DNA of 64,000 nt, taken from positions 766,537 to 830,536 of the forward strand of contig ML682090.1 in the NCBI GenBank assembly GCA_007922195.1, given 5' to 3'. This DNA comes from Podocnemis expansa. Lineage: Eukaryota > Chordata > Testudines > Podocnemididae. Positions within the stretch are counted from its first letter, which is position 1; each line of letters opens with the position of its first letter. Shown piece after piece: positions 46,855-59,567 of this stretch. Made by a program: the position numbers and the translations under genes. A model generated the notes under the pieces. The model saw only the letters and a program-made list of their open reading frames with translations, was not told where the DNA came from and ran no database searches.

Positions 46855-46960
46855 AGCTCATGCCATAAATCACTTTGTTAGTCTTTAAATGTGCCACAAG
46901 AGTCCTTGTTTGTTTTGCTGAACTAGCCTGACACGGCTACCTCTTTGGAACTATTGTTAG
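46855..46960 (-). repeat. 'actcctt' family repeat, minus orientation
   Basis: Continuation of the repeat split by the hAT element: tgtgccacaagagtccttgt, then a 'gaactagcctgacacggcta' block. Ancestral to both blocks (compare 655-765). Confidence 0.75.
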
Positions 46961-47904
46961 CTAAGGATGTTTGCAGCTGTAAGTCAAGAAACTGCCCCTT
47001 TTATTCTTGACTCCTTCTGCATACAGATGGATTGGGATAGGGATTGGGATGTAACCTTGCTAATTTACAAGGAATGGACAAAGAAAATACTGGGGGTCTG
47101 GCAATTTCTGTTTTCAGTGAAAACATCCCTAAGGCCCTGAAACTTGGCTATACGCTTTAGTCAAAGAGTGGCAACATGGCCCTTTAGTGAAAGTTAAATT
47201 ACTTCACCCCCTGCACGTTTTCTGACCAATTTACACCCAGGGCCAAGTTACCCCTGCCACTTCAAGGGGAGTTGAGTGTTTATAACTTATGATATAACCA
47301 GATCTCTGCTTTGTAATTTATATAATTGTTGATATCAACAGTTTACCCATTGATTCAGCTTCATCTGCTTATTTAGGCAGAAACTGGCCACAAATGATAA
47401 AGCCAATGATGACTGATATAAATTGTGTCAGTCATCAGATCCCACAGCAGTTCCCTGGCTGCATAAAGGTCTTTTCTCTACAGAACAGTTGCTGAGCAAT
47501 AGGAAGGAGTAAAAGTTCAGCAGAGCCAAGCACAGGGCACTGATGGAATAGTTTTCAGCTAGCATCTGTGAGAAAAGTCAACCCAGGTATTAACAGAGCT
47601 CCTAAGCAAATAGGTCTCTCCATCTGCATGCTGTGATGATTACCTGGACTGGAACAACCATGAATCCAGGCCAGAGTCAGAGACACCATTAACCCCACTA
47701 GAAAAACTACCACTTGGTTCAATATCACCAGAAAGGATGGAAGAAGCAGACTGCAGTGAATCATCAGGAGCCGGGACAGCTATGTTTGCACCTTCTCATT
47801 AAACCCTTTGACTATAAACCTGGATCCAAGGAAGTCAATGTGGGTTTTGTCATTGACATCAAGGGGATCAGAATTACACCCCTGTAGTTTATAATTAATA
47901 GGAT
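46961..47904. other. Gene-free stretch of block D
   Basis: Collinear with 765-1703. It includes the paralogue of the minus-strand hydrophobic segment (47530-47770); no other feature. Confidence 0.5.
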
Positions 47905-48960
47905 CATAGCAATGTGAGGCAGGAAGGGGCCTTGACGGGATGGACTCAATGACCTCTCATGGTCCCTTTCAGTTTCTATGATGTTAGGACAGGTCATCAA
48001 GTCCAAACCCCTGTGCTGAGGCAAGGCGAAGTAAACCTAGACCATTCCTCACAGGTGTCTGTCTAACCTGTTATTTAAAACCTCTGGTGATGGCAGTTCC
48101 ACAACCTCTCTAGGTAACATGGTCAAGTTCTTAACTATCATTGTAGCTGAAAAGCTTTTCCTAATATCTAACTTAAGTCTCCCTTTCTGCAGATTCAGCT
48201 CATTGGTTCTTGCTCTACCCTCAGGGAACATGAAGAACTAGCAATCATCCCCACCCCTGTATAACACAGAGGTAGCCAGTTATTTTTGGTCAAGATCCAA
48301 ATTTGTTGGTCATGTTATAGTCAAGGTCCAGACTCCAGAGAAACATTTTTCACACTGCAATAGAAATAATTATAATAAGTAAATAAAAAGATTTTGCAGT
48401 CCATTCAAAAGCATCTGGCAGTCCAGATTTGGCCATGCTTCTCCTATTGACTATCCTGCCCTAATATATCTAGAGACTTACCAAGTCTCTCATCAAGTTT
48501 CTTTCCTCAAGACTCAACAAGCTGCAGTTTTTTTACCTTTCCTCACTGGTCAGGCCTCCTAACCCCCCTGTCATTTTTGTTGTTCTTCTCTGGACTCTCT
48601 CCCATTTTGTTCACATGTCTCTCGAAGTGTGGTGCTCAGGATGAGATAGAGTACTCCAACTGAGACCTCATCAGTTCCAGGTAGAGCAGGACAATAATCT
48701 CCCCAGCATCTCACTTACCCCACACTCCTGTTAATACACCCCAAAATGACATTTGTCTTTTCTGAAACAGCACCACGTTGCTGAGTCATTCAGTCTTGCA
48801 TCCACTACAACACCCCACCTCCTTTTCTGCGGCACTGTTGGTTAGCCACTTATTCCCCATTTTGTGTCTGTGAATTGATTTTACCTTCAAAAGAGCAGTT
48901 CTTTGAACTATCTTTATTGAATTTAATCTTGGTGATTTCGGCCCAAGTCACTAAATATGA
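47905..48960 (-). mobile_element. CR1-family LINE 3' fragment (antisense), uninterrupted
   Basis: Same fragment as 1704-3060, without the retroposon insertion. It contains the 'ctctggactctctcccattt' and 'cccacctccttttc' blocks. Confidence 0.8.
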
Positions 48961-51059
48961 GGGAGGTGGATTATTATTATTATTTAGGAGCTCATTTAAG
49001 AAAAAACTGTCATCTTTGATCATTAAAGGAACATTTTTAATGGAGCCTGCCTCAGTTTCTTTAATCTGGTCTGGGATGGAGCCTGTATCACTCAGCATTC
49101 TTCTGTGACTCCAGTCGGATCACGTGAATCTCTCTCCCTTTTGGGTTGTAAGGGGACTTCACCCCAAAGCTCTACAGGTGCCTGGTGGGTCTCCAGTTAG
49201 CAGTCCCAGGAATCCAGCCTTGTTGGGCTTCTCCTACTCCCACTTCTGGTGTGGCCCTTTTACAAGATTTTTTTCTCTTCCTCCTTCAGCAGGGCAGAAG
49301 CAAAGAAAATTAAAGCTGGAACAAAAAGTAAAGTTATTGCTGCCCTTTAGTCTGAGGTCTCATCAGTCTTTGCCCCTGTCCACAAGAGGATGGTAGGGAG
49401 ACGCAGGCCTCCCCTCTCTTCTGGATCCCAGACCAGGGATCCTATGTTAGGAAGTCAAAAAGACTTTTTATACTTAAATATAAAAGGCTCTGATACCCTG
49501 CAAGAGGGGAAGATCTCAGAACCCAAGTCTACACTGGGATTTTAAAGCCTCACATTACAAATCCTGGCAAACCCATGTCAACTGACCTGGTCCAGTGACA
49601 TGTATGGATGGATCTAAGTCTCAGTATCTCACTGGCAGCTGCTCTATTCCACCTGGATTGCAGCTTTTTATCTCAGCTAATGTTAAACTTGCCATTAAGC
49701 TGCCTCTAGGGAATTGCTCCCTATCTTAACCCTTCAGTGTCTGCTGCCTTGTAGGGTCTTTACAGTCCATCACAAGGGGGTATTAATGCCTCTGCTTTTT
49801 ATCTGGCTCTTCAGTCATTACTGATTTTGTTTCTAGAAATCTCCTTTTTTGTGCCATGGCAGTTTGTTTTAATTCACTGGGTGTGGGAGAGACAATGGAA
49901 ACAAGCGGCGGGTTAAGCAAGCAACAAACAATCTGTTCATCATTGGAGAGGAAGACTGACATCTCTAACCAAACATTAAGTTGCAAAAAGCAATTTCTCA
50001 CCCCTGGTGCTACTCAGGATATTGAATTAGGAATATCAACTATCCCAGAAGGGTCTTGAGGCTGATGGGAGATTTTCCATTGCAACAGTTTTCAGTGGAA
50101 AACTAGATCTGAAACAGAATGATTTTTTTTTTTTTTGGTGAAAATATCCACTTTACTCAGAAAAATTTGACTATTTGTCCAAAACTCAAAAACCAAAAAT
50201 TCTTAGTTTTTATTTCTACAAAATGTGAAAAGTTTCTGTGGAAAAACATACCATTTTGAACTAGTTCTCTGCAGCACTTGGGCTGAGGCAGGCAGGTGCC
50301 AATGGTATAAGTCAGCACCTCTGTCTGTAAAACAAACAGGGATCCTGTGGTACTTTTAAAGACTAACAAATTTATTTAATGCATCAGTTAGTCTTTAAAG
50401 GTACCACAGGAGTCCTTATTTGTTTTTTGCTGAAATACACTAATACAGCTAACCCTCTGGAACCTAAATCAGGGTAGGCTACAGCTAAATCAAGCTCACT
50501 CATAAAAAAATTGGACCCTATTTTATGGCTTTATGTTACATCACAAGGAAGCTTTCATGAGTAGGTCACTGCCCTAAATGGCTTACAGAAGCTCTGAGTA
50601 ATATCAGAAATACTGATAGGATTGATTTAAATAGGATAGTCAGGTGACAGCCAGAGACATGTAAACCATTTGCATTAAATTAAAGCTAAACCCAAACTGA
50701 AACTTACCTGCAACCTTTGGTTAAATTGAGAAAATTCTTTCCTGTCTCCCTCCTCTGAGCTGAAAACAAAAATAGATAAACCATTCAGATAGTCCCAGTA
50801 CTTCCAACCCAGCTCAAACAAGGAGCAGAAAGTCTCTGGGGATCAGGTGTTTGGCTCAGATTTTTAAGCTGTTTCCAACCTGGAGCTTAATGAAGCCAAT
50901 TGCTTCATTAGGGAAAATTCTCATTGTTCTAGGTGGGAATTATGCCTGAGTGAGGCCTGAAGAATCACAGCTCAAAGCATTTCAGATACATAGGCCAGCT
51001 AATCCTCCAAATTTCTTAATATTCAGATGTCACTAATGGGGCAAATGTGTGCCATAGGG

Positions 51060-51244
51060 TAGTGGTTTTCAAACCATGGTACAGGACCCAGGGCTGGGTT
51101 GCAGACCTTCAGGAACTTGGTCGCAGTGCCCCCTGCTGCTGCTACCACAAGACTGAAAAGCATTGCTCAAAGATGATCTGTTGGGTTGCAGGCATAAATG
51201 CCTTTTTTCAACTGGGTCCCAAGAAAAAAATTTGAAAACCACAG
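51060..51244. mobile_element. Small hAT-like element with empty site in copy A
   Basis: Ends tagtggttttcaaa and, reverse complemented, ctgtggttttcaaa. Flanks ccataggg and tcatagag. The A copy reads gtgccatagaggtcag without it (about 5131-5146). Confidence 0.75.
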
Positions 51245-52719
51245 TCATAGAGGACAGAGACTAAAGAGAATAGTGCACCATATTGTGTTATTTTCTCATG
51301 GAAAACATGATATGTCCCACACAGTTGTTGTCCCTGATCCTGCAAATATGTAGGCCAGGGCTTAACTTTATTCCCATTATGAGTTCACTAAAATCAATGG
51401 GCTCATGAGAATAAAGTTAACACATGTCTGTTTTAGCATTTGCAGGATTAGAGGCATAGCTCTACAAATGCTTCTAAACATCTTTTTGTGCAACTGAGCT
51501 AAAATGATCTTCAGCAGATAAGAGAGTGAAAAATAAGGGGATATATTTAGATCTACATTTCAAAAACATGTACATATCTTTTTCCCCCTGTGGTTTGGTG
51601 AGAGAGGAAGTTCTTTAAAAAAGGCTGGTCCTTTTGTGGTCAAACCTTTCAACAACAAGTGATTACGGACAGAAAACAAGAAAAAGTGTTCAGTTACATG
51701 ACAAATAAAACAAGAGTGGTAATAGTAATGAGCTCAAAGTGACCACAGGCAAGTGCAAATATCCCAGCAAGCAGCACTGAGTTTTTGTAAATGATTGTAA
51801 TGCTCATCGATCACACTGATACCACATTTCCTCTGAAAAAGCCCAACTAAACAAACAGGCAAATTAAAAAGTCCATCTGAAAAAACAAAGCGTAAAAACA
51901 AAGAACTCTCTGTGGCCCTCAAAACATTACACTGGAAAAAAAGTGTAATTAAACAAAGCAAAAAAGTAAAATCATGAATCTAACAACTTAAAAACAAAAT
52001 CCCAATGCCTTTATCTCAACCAGGGAGAAGAAGCAGAGCCCTCTTAAAGCCCTGCAGGGATTTTGCTATTGCTTTTTACATGCCAGGTACTTGTATTCTG
52101 TAGCTATGGTTGGCATAAATCCTGGATATAGACAACTGATCTACAATAAAAATACCCAAAATTCTGGACTGCAGCCCACATTAATTTTCACTCTACAGCA
52201 ATATGCACTTCAAAGAGAATCTGAAATGCAGAAAGACAGGTGGAAATGGATAGGCTCACATATACATTTTTCAAATGTAAAGACAAGAGGTGTGGAATAA
52301 GCTTTCCTTTTCTGGAAGATGCTTTTTTGCAGTGAGAGTATCAGCTGTAATGAATACTATGACTCAATCACAACACAACAGTCTTTTGTGTTTGGCTGAG
52401 ATAATTAGATTCATCTTCTACTAATTGGGTTTAGCACAGTAAATTCCTGTCTATTGACTCAAAAAACATACTGCCAAAAGTTCAGATGTTCTAGACTGCC
52501 TTTCTAAAACTGGTTAGGACACCTTACATCCTTGGTTAGGTGATTTTATATCACTGAGATAAAAAGCTAATGCTTACAGTAGCTTTACACTTTGGGTGTG
52601 TTCACACAGCAGTCTTATTTCAAAACAACACATGGTTGTTATGGCAAGGATTAATTAACTGATCCACAGGAATTTTGTATGAGCATGTCCATATCATATC
52701 ATGTTAGTGCCCCATAGAT

Positions 52720-52895
52720 CAGTGGCTCTCAACCACTGTGTTGGGACACATTACTATGTCGCCACACAGCAATAACTGAGTCAGAGAGAGCTAGGGAGAT
52801 GGCTGGATTTAGCTTGGGGGATGGGCTGGTGTGTCCTGTGGGGTCCTGACACGCCACCAAGTGTGTCAAGACCCACAAAACATTGAGAACCACTA
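52720..52895. mobile_element. Small hAT-like element
   Basis: Ends CAGTGGCTCTCAACC and, reverse complemented, TAGTGGTTCTCAATG. Flanks ccatagat and ccatatgt (6 of 8 match). Absent from the A block (about 6885). Confidence 0.75.
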
Positions 52896-53218
52896 CCATA
52901 TGTGTCTATAGTATCGCAGATACCATATGGTACCTGTGCCACAAATACCTACAGTATTATAGAAGTAACGAACAAAATAATTAGTATAATCATCACTAGG
53001 ATAAAGCAGTCTCAGCTTTGCCTAACTTTTGATGTTTAGGGTGTAGTATCTCTGCTGGTTCATATCGCAATGGGATGATCATGATCAGTGCACAGGTAGT
53101 TGGTTAGATGAGAAAAGTTTTGAAATTATATTTACAAAGCATTTGGGTTGGTTTAGTCTGCTTTTATAAGGGTATTGGCAAATACGTTAAATTCTTAGAG
53201 GGTTGTGTGTTTTTTAAG

Positions 53219-53396
53219 TTATCAGATAACCGCATAGAAAAAGAGAATATTGAAGCCAAGTAGTTCTTTTCTCATATATAGATATATATGTGTATATATA
53301 TAAAATATTAAAATAAAATTATTATTTTATATATATAAAATTAGGAAAGAACTACCTGGCTTCAATATTCTCTTTTTCTATGCAGTTATTTGATAA
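53219..53396. repeat. Near-perfect inverted repeat with AT-rich loop
   Basis: Arms of about 54 bp (53219-53272 and 53343-53396) differ at only a few positions; each carries the agaatattgaagcca block or its complement. The 70-bp loop is almost entirely A and T (tatatata runs). It lies directly upstream of the LINE. A palindromic miniature element or an inverted duplication would both fit. Confidence 0.9.
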
Positions 53397-53438
53397 TCTA
53401 ATAATCTTGTGCTTTTCACATTTTATATTAAATATAGG

Positions 53439-53515
53439 GAGGTGACTGGATAGTGTAGTGGTTAAGTGCCCTGCCCTTTGATACAGGAGACTAGGGTCCA
53501 AAGCCTGGTTGGTAC
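53439..53515 (+). other. tRNA-like sequence upstream of the LINE
   Basis: Has an A-box-like tagtgtagtggttaagt (53451-53467) and a B-box-like gggtccaaagcctgg (53494-53508) at tRNA-like spacing. It does not fold cleanly as a functional tRNA by eye (no good acceptor stem). It could be the element's internal Pol III promoter or a tRNA-derived target. Confidence 0.45.
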
Positions 53516-56500
53516 CTACCTACCTTTCCAGTAGGGGTCCTTGGGCAAAAGACCCCCCAACGCCTCACTTGCCTACCTCAAATATGAGAGTGACATGAGC
53601 CTCAAGAGTCATGGCAGCTTAGACATTGTCTGGATTAACAACGTCCGCACCAGATGTTGGGGAACCAGGACAATCTGATGATAAGTGGGCTACTGGAACA
53701 AACCATACATGGATGAGACTAAGAGAACCTGGAATTAATGGAATGCTACTACAACAGTAGACCTAGTGAGAGGGGATATATGAAATGTATGAGGGAAGTG
53801 TGGATGAACAAAAGACCTGCATCCACACTAACTGAGAAACAGCTAGTTACCCAACACTTCAACATAGTAAAGAGGAAGCTGCTCTCACAACTGGAGATAG
53901 ACCAACTCCACATTACATCCCGGACTCAACAAGAAGACCCTGAAGAACAACTAGATATGCAGCCAACACCTGAAGCTGGAACTTCCCTGCTGCCCTCTCC
54001 ATTACAGAGCACAGCAGCTGATATGAGGCATAAGATCATGGATAAACTAGCTACAGTCAACCCTCGAGACCAATTACCAAGGCTTCTTGGAGAAGTACCA
54101 TCAGCTAGTATACTAGAAGATGCCAATAGAGCCCTAACGACACTTCCTACTACCACCATAACTCAAACCAATGAACTGGTATACGCTACAGCCTCTGTAA
54201 TCCTGAAGATGCTTGGCTACATGATCAAGAAGAACAGCCATACATACCCCCCCTGGAAAATGAGGTTGGAGGATAAGATCAAGGCAACTTGGAGAGAAGT
54301 TGGTCAGCTGGTGGAACTACAGAAAGGTGTAGAGATTAAGGATAAGACTCAGCTACTGAAAAAATACAAGGGCCTGACTCCATCTGAAGCCCTAGAGACT
54401 GCTAAACAAAGGCTCACAGCACTGGCTACCAGGCTAAGGAGATACACTAGAGAAGCAGAGGCCAAAAAGAAAAATGCCCTGTTCTCCCAAGAACCATCCA
54501 AGGTGTACTCCCAACTGCAGTGCAACAACACAATAACAGCAGAGCCACCAACAGCAGAAACTGAACAGTACCAGAAGAACATATGGGAGAAAAAGAAGAC
54601 TCATAACACCAGTGCAAAGTGGCTGCAGGACCTGAGAACAGACCACAGCAATCTCCCAGAACAAGAACCAGTCATCATCACAGTAGCCGACATCCAACAG
54701 CGGGTCAAGAACATGAAGAGCTGGACAGCACCTGGACCGGACATGATCCACACCTACTGGCTAAAGAAACTAACAGCAGTGCATGAATGCCTACCCGCAC
54801 AGATGAACGAGCTGCTAGCAGCAGGCTCCCACCCAGACTGGCTAACACAAGGAAGGACGGTGCTGATCATGAAAGACCCCCACAAGGGAACAGCACCGTC
54901 CAACTACCAGCCAATAACCTGCTTCCCCACAACATGGAAAGTCCTATCAGGCATCATAGCCACCAAGCTACAGGACCACATGAGCACAGCTCAGAAGGGC
55001 ATTGGGAACAACACCAGAGGCTCAAAACACCAGTTGCTCAGAGATAGAGCAGTCGCCCAAGACTCAAGGTCTAGACAGACCAATCTGAGCACAGCCTGGA
55101 TGGACTACAGGAAAGCCTATGACTCAATGCCGCATACATGGATCTGTGAATGTCTGGCACTGTACAAAGTCAACAGGACACTAAGGACCTTCCTCAAGAA
55201 CTCAATGGGACTGTGGAAGACAACGCTGGAAGTCAACTCAAGACAGCTTGCACAAGTGGCCATCAAGTGCGGCATATACCAAGGTGATGCGCTGTCCCTG
55301 CTGCTGTTCTGCATTGGCTTGAACCCCCTCAGCCAGATAATCACAAGGACTGGATACGGATACAAGTTCAAGAGTGGAACTACCATTAGCCACCTCCTCT
55401 ACATGAATGACATCAAGCTGTATGCTAAGAATGAACAAGACATCGACTCGCTAATCCACCTGACACGGATCTACAGTGAGGATATTGAGATGTCATTCGG
55501 ACTGGAGAAGTGTGGCCGAAGGGTAGTAAAGAGAGGGAAGGTAGTCAAGACTGATGGGGTGGAACTACCAGCAGGCCACATAGCAGACATACAGACCAGC
55601 TACAAGTACCTTGGCATCCCACAGTCACATGGGAACCACGATGAGGAGGCAAGGAAGACAGCAACATCCAAGTACCACTAAAGGATAAGACAGGTCCTGA
55701 AGAGCCAGCTCAATGGGAAGAACAAGATCCACGCCATCAACAGGTAGGCCCTGCCAGTCATCAAATACCTGGCCAGTATATTGAGCTGGCCAAAGGAGGA
55801 CATGGAGGCTGCCGATGTGAAGACCCGGAAGCTCCTCACAATGTACGGAGGTTTCCACCCCAAATCCAACACCCAGAGACTGTACACCAGCTGGAAAGAA
55901 GGCGAGCGGGGTTTGGTGAGTGTCAAAGCCACTGTCCTGGACGAAACCCAGAGCATCCAGGAGTACATCAGTAAGATGGCACCCAGAGATGAGCTGCTGA
56001 GAGAATGCCTGAGGCAGCAACAGACATGGGAGGAAGACCAAACAGAAGAAGTGCCATGGCAAGACAAGACCCTGCATGGGATGTACCATCGACAGATAGC
56101 TGAGGTGGCTGACATTGGGAAATCCTACCAGTGGCTGGAAAAGGCTGGACTAAAAGACAGCACTGAGGCACTGATCATAGCAGCACAAGAACAGGCACTG
56201 AGCACCAGATCCATTGAAGCAGGGGTCTACCACACTAGACAGGACCCAAGGTGCAGACTGTTTAGAGAGGCCTCAGAGACAGTCCAACACATAGTGGCAG
56301 GATGTAAGATGCAGGCACGAACGGCATACACTGAACGGCACAACCAAGTAGCTGGCATTGTGTACAGGAACATCTGCACGGTGTATGGGCTAGACCCTCC
56401 CAAGCCCAGATGGGAGATTCCACAGAAGGTCGTGGAGAATAACAGGGCTAAGATTCTGTGGGACTTCCAGATCCAGATGGACAGGCAGGTACTGGCCAAT

Positions 56501-56880
56501 CAACCAGACATCGTGGTAATGGACAAGGACCAGAAGACAGTGGTGGTGATAGATGTAGCAGTGCCAAGTGACAGCAACATCAGGAAGAAGGAGTATGAGA
56601 AGCTGGAGAAGTACCAGGGCCTGAAAGAGGAACTAGAACGGATGTGGAAAGTGAAGACCAAAGTGGTCCCAGTGGTGGTAGGAGCACTCGGGGCTGTGAC
56701 TCCTAAGCTGGGAGAGTGGCTCCAACAGATCCCAGGAACAACATCAGAGCTCTCTGTCCAGAAGAGTGCAGTGCTAGGAACAGCTAAGATACTGCAGAGA
56801 ACCCTCAAACTCCCAGACCTCTGGTAGAGGACCTGAGGTTGAGGAAGACACATACCACCCATAGGGGTGAGAGGGGAATT
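53516..56880 (+). mobile_element. R2-superclade LINE, nearly full-length but inactive
   Basis: One frame runs 53738-56827 (1030 codons), broken only by two stops. It ends soon after the ORF with a short 3' UTR and a T run at 56879-56889. It is absent from the A block (about 7210-7300), so it inserted after the duplication. Confidence 0.85.
53738..56827 (+). pseudogene. LINE ORF: reverse transcriptase plus restriction-like endonuclease, two in-frame stops
   Basis: Reverse transcriptase blocks in order: WTAPGPDM (about residue 327), NYQPITCFPTTWK, DYRKAYDSMP (about 456), YQGDALS (about 514), YMNDIKLYA (about 555) and YKYLGI. The catalytic YMDD is YMND, losing an active-site Asp. After stops at 55679 and 55745 the same frame continues with the CCHC-like region CRLFREASETVQH, where the second Cys is Phe, and a PD-(D/E)xK endonuclease core PDIVVMDKDQKTVVVIDVA (56504 on). 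This domain order is typical of R2/R4/NeSL-type LINEs. With three separate defects, it should not be active. Confidence 0.85.
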
Positions 56881-56889
56881 TTTTTTTTA

Positions 56890-57865
56890 AATGAGACACA
56901 CATCAGAGGTATTTCATATTAAAACTTACCTATTTACCATCCACAGCTACTTCCTGTAACCTCTTATATTTTTAAGCACCATGACAAATGCAACAGAAAA
57001 ATTTTCAGTAGTAGCTGTCTCCACCTAAGTTTCCTGGGTGCTGAAATAGCTTTGATCTTCTATATGAGACACTAGCTACTAAAGTCCACGTGTTGTTTGC
57101 ACCACATGACATATATGATATCCAATGGAGACAGCCATCAATGAGATATGATTTACAGATGATTTTTTTAAATATTCAAATATGTAAAATAACCATTTTC
57201 CAAATATATGAACGCAAAGAATTTAGAGGAGAGGAATTGGTATGGCTCAGTGAGTATTTCTGTTCTTTTTCTCGCTAAATCATTTTGAATGTTATTTCAA
57301 GAAACAGGAATTAGGTGCCAAGCTGTGTGACTTACAAGGTCAGGCCACAAAGATCGCATCTGGATTAACCGTATAATGCTTCCTTTTTCTAGACTCATCT
57401 GTTCCTTTCCCACAGCACCTCTTCCCAAAAAATTTATTTTATCTACAATAATAAGTCACCAAACAAGCTAATGGACTTTGTACATTTTCCTCATTTCCAT
57501 GGTGCCCGATGATGTTCTTCACTGATTTCCTCTATCCTTGGTTAAAACATCCATGGGAATTTTTATGGCCATGGTGACATGCCTTATTCTCTTTTTACTG
57601 GGGCTAGCAGTCCCACATATACATGAATGTCTGAAAGCATAGGAATTAATCCACATAAATTTCAGTCCAAAAAATGATTTGTTCCATCCATCCAATTATG
57701 ATATGAAAGATTCAACTTAAAATACACTCTCTGCTGTCACACAGCCAGAACTTGAATTTCTTGTTTAATAAATTTTAAAGGCAATTGTATATTATTTCCC
57801 ATGTTTGCTGTATATTGTTCCCATGCTGCTGGTTGTCACAGTAAGATTTTGAATGGGGTTATTAA
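56890..57865. other. Gene-free DNA between the LINE and the gene D promoter
   Basis: Collinear with about 7300-8249. No exon seen. Confidence 0.6.
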
Positions 57866-58033
57866 TACCTGCTGGCCCTCTCCTTTGTCACGCATGTTGC
57901 CTCTCAGAACGTTAAAAGGAAATACGACATCCTCCTCTACACGTGATAAAATCTTTCATCAAGAAATCCATTAACTAGCAGGCATCAACCTGTCTCAAAG
58001 CATCAACTTTCCATTACTGAAGAAAACCAGAAA
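57866..58033 (+). promoter_or_regulatory. Proximal promoter / 5' UTR of gene D, with E-box
   Basis: CACGTG at 57940-57945, 88 nt before the ATG, as in genes A and C. Confidence 0.6.
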
Positions 58034-58076
58034 ATGTACTACCAGGTAGTTGGGATGGTTTTATTCTATGTGCAAT
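58034..58076 (+). CDS. Gene D exon 1: signal-peptide leader
   Basis: Codes MYYQVVGMVLFYVQ plus one base, donor t|gtgagt. Joined to the V exon it gives LTASQKE. Length and phase equal the other copies. Confidence 0.8.
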
Positions 58077-59228
58077 GTGAGTATTTTTGATTTTTTTTCC
58101 ACTTGTTTTCTACCTTGCTACAAAAAAAATTGCTTTCATGTGCAAAGATCTTCTGAAATACAAGTAAGACCAAAAAGGACTGCTGAGGAGAGCTGAACAG
58201 TTATAAGTTTTAGTTCACCAACTGAAATCCTAAGAGATGCAATAAAATAATGTGTTGTACTAACCACAATTCATTGAATATAGCTTTAGATTTTGGATAC
58301 TATTATGGATTATTGTTCCAAATCGAATTCTCTTTTATGCTCATGTATTTTAAAGAGGCTTCTAAGATCATTACTTTTTTTCTAACAGGTAATCAAAAAG
58401 ATGATTTTAAGCTTAAATGTCTAAGCTAACAAAACACTCCCTTCCATGTAAAATTTTGGAAAAATAACATTAATTTTACTAGTTTTAACGTTCATTCAAG
58501 GTGAATATGAATGGGAGAGTGCAGTCTACTGAATACAGCAGATGACCCAGGAGTCAGAACATTGGGGTTCTATTCAAGAATCAGGTGTCTGATTTGTGTG
58601 TCCATGGCTAAAACTCTACACTTACCCATCATACAGTTTCTCCATCTGTTCACAAGGATAATATTTCATCATCTCACAGGCACATTGTGAGGTTTAACAC
58701 ATAAATATCTTCCAAGTGCTTGGATTATTGTGTGACAGGCTCTAAGTGCTAAATAATATTCACTACTATCCCCAGAAGAGGCTATGCTTGTGAGGTTTAA
58801 TTAACTATGATAAGTGCTTCATCATCTTTGGATGAGAGGTGATAAAGATGTGAAAGGAATTATTGAGTGTCCATTCCAAAGGGGTAGCCGTGTTAGCCTA
58901 GTTCAGCAAAACAAACAAAAAGTCCTGTGGCACCTTTAAAGACTAACAAATTTATTTATTGCATGAGCTTTCATGGGAGAAAATCCCACAGAGCAATTAT
59001 TGTTTGTGTTACAGGTGTGCTACATGTAACAATATGAGAAAACTAGTATACTAGATATAAAATTTTCAGCAAGAAAATAAATGACTGCAAAAAAAGTAGC
59101 CCACACACTTGTTTTTTAAACAGTGGGCATTTTTCTTGAAGCAAATGAAGTGTTATGTAGAGTGTATTGCAAAGGGTGAGTCGGTTACAAATGATTAAAG
59201 TGTTCATGTTTTGTGTTCCTCTTTACAG
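58077..59228 (+). other. Gene D intron 1 with a short repeat insertion
   Basis: Collinear with gene A intron 1. At 58875-58990 is a + oriented 'actcctt' family repeat (ggggtagccgtgttagccta start, tcatgggagaaaatcccac end) that is absent from A (about 9220). Confidence 0.7.
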
Positions 59229-59567
59229 TGACTGCTTCACAGAAAGAGATATTGATCCAGCAGACCCCACCAGAGATCCTTCTGGCCCCTGGAGAAACTG
59301 TGCAGATAGACTGCAATCTTTCAATAAGCAACCAGCGTGTGTTCTGGTACAAAGAGCTTCAGAATGGAAGTTTGCATGGGATTCACCAGAGTTATGAGAA
59401 TACTCCATCTTCACATGAAAAATACTCCAGTAAAGTAGACATTACAGCAAAAATGCGTTCCCTGATTATTCACAATGCACAAAAAGAGGACTCAGGGGTT
59501 TATTACTGTGGCCTTGCTGTGTACTTGCACCCAGACTTTGGGAATGGAACTAGGCTAATTGTCACAG
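59229..59567 (+). CDS. Gene D exon 2: V-set domain with built-in J-like segment
   Basis: 339-nt phase 1-1 exon. First Cys in QIDCNL, FWYKEL Trp, DSGVYYC second Cys, then GLAVYLHPD and the canonical J-like FGNGTRLIVT. Same V type as gene A, with the differences concentrated in SISNQRV versus SIGDMYV and in the segment after the second Cys, positions equivalent to CDR1 and CDR3. One sequon, NGS. Acceptor tttacag, donor gtaagt. Function presumed as for gene A. Confidence 0.88.

Larger units (their letters stand above)
48961..53218. other. Gene-free upstream DNA of block D
   Basis: Collinear with 3061-7220. It contains a short inverted repeat pair of the 'actcctt' family (50320-50465) and two small hAT-like elements, listed separately. 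No exon found. Confidence 0.6.

Noticed and set aside
46231..46897. Two minus-strand frames of over 200 codons
   Set aside because: Both run through the hAT insertion and its flanking repeat; block A shows the flanks separately without such a gene.
53439..53515. Functional tRNA gene
   Set aside because: A and B boxes are present but no convincing acceptor stem or anticodon loop; better explained as a tRNA-derived part of a mobile element.
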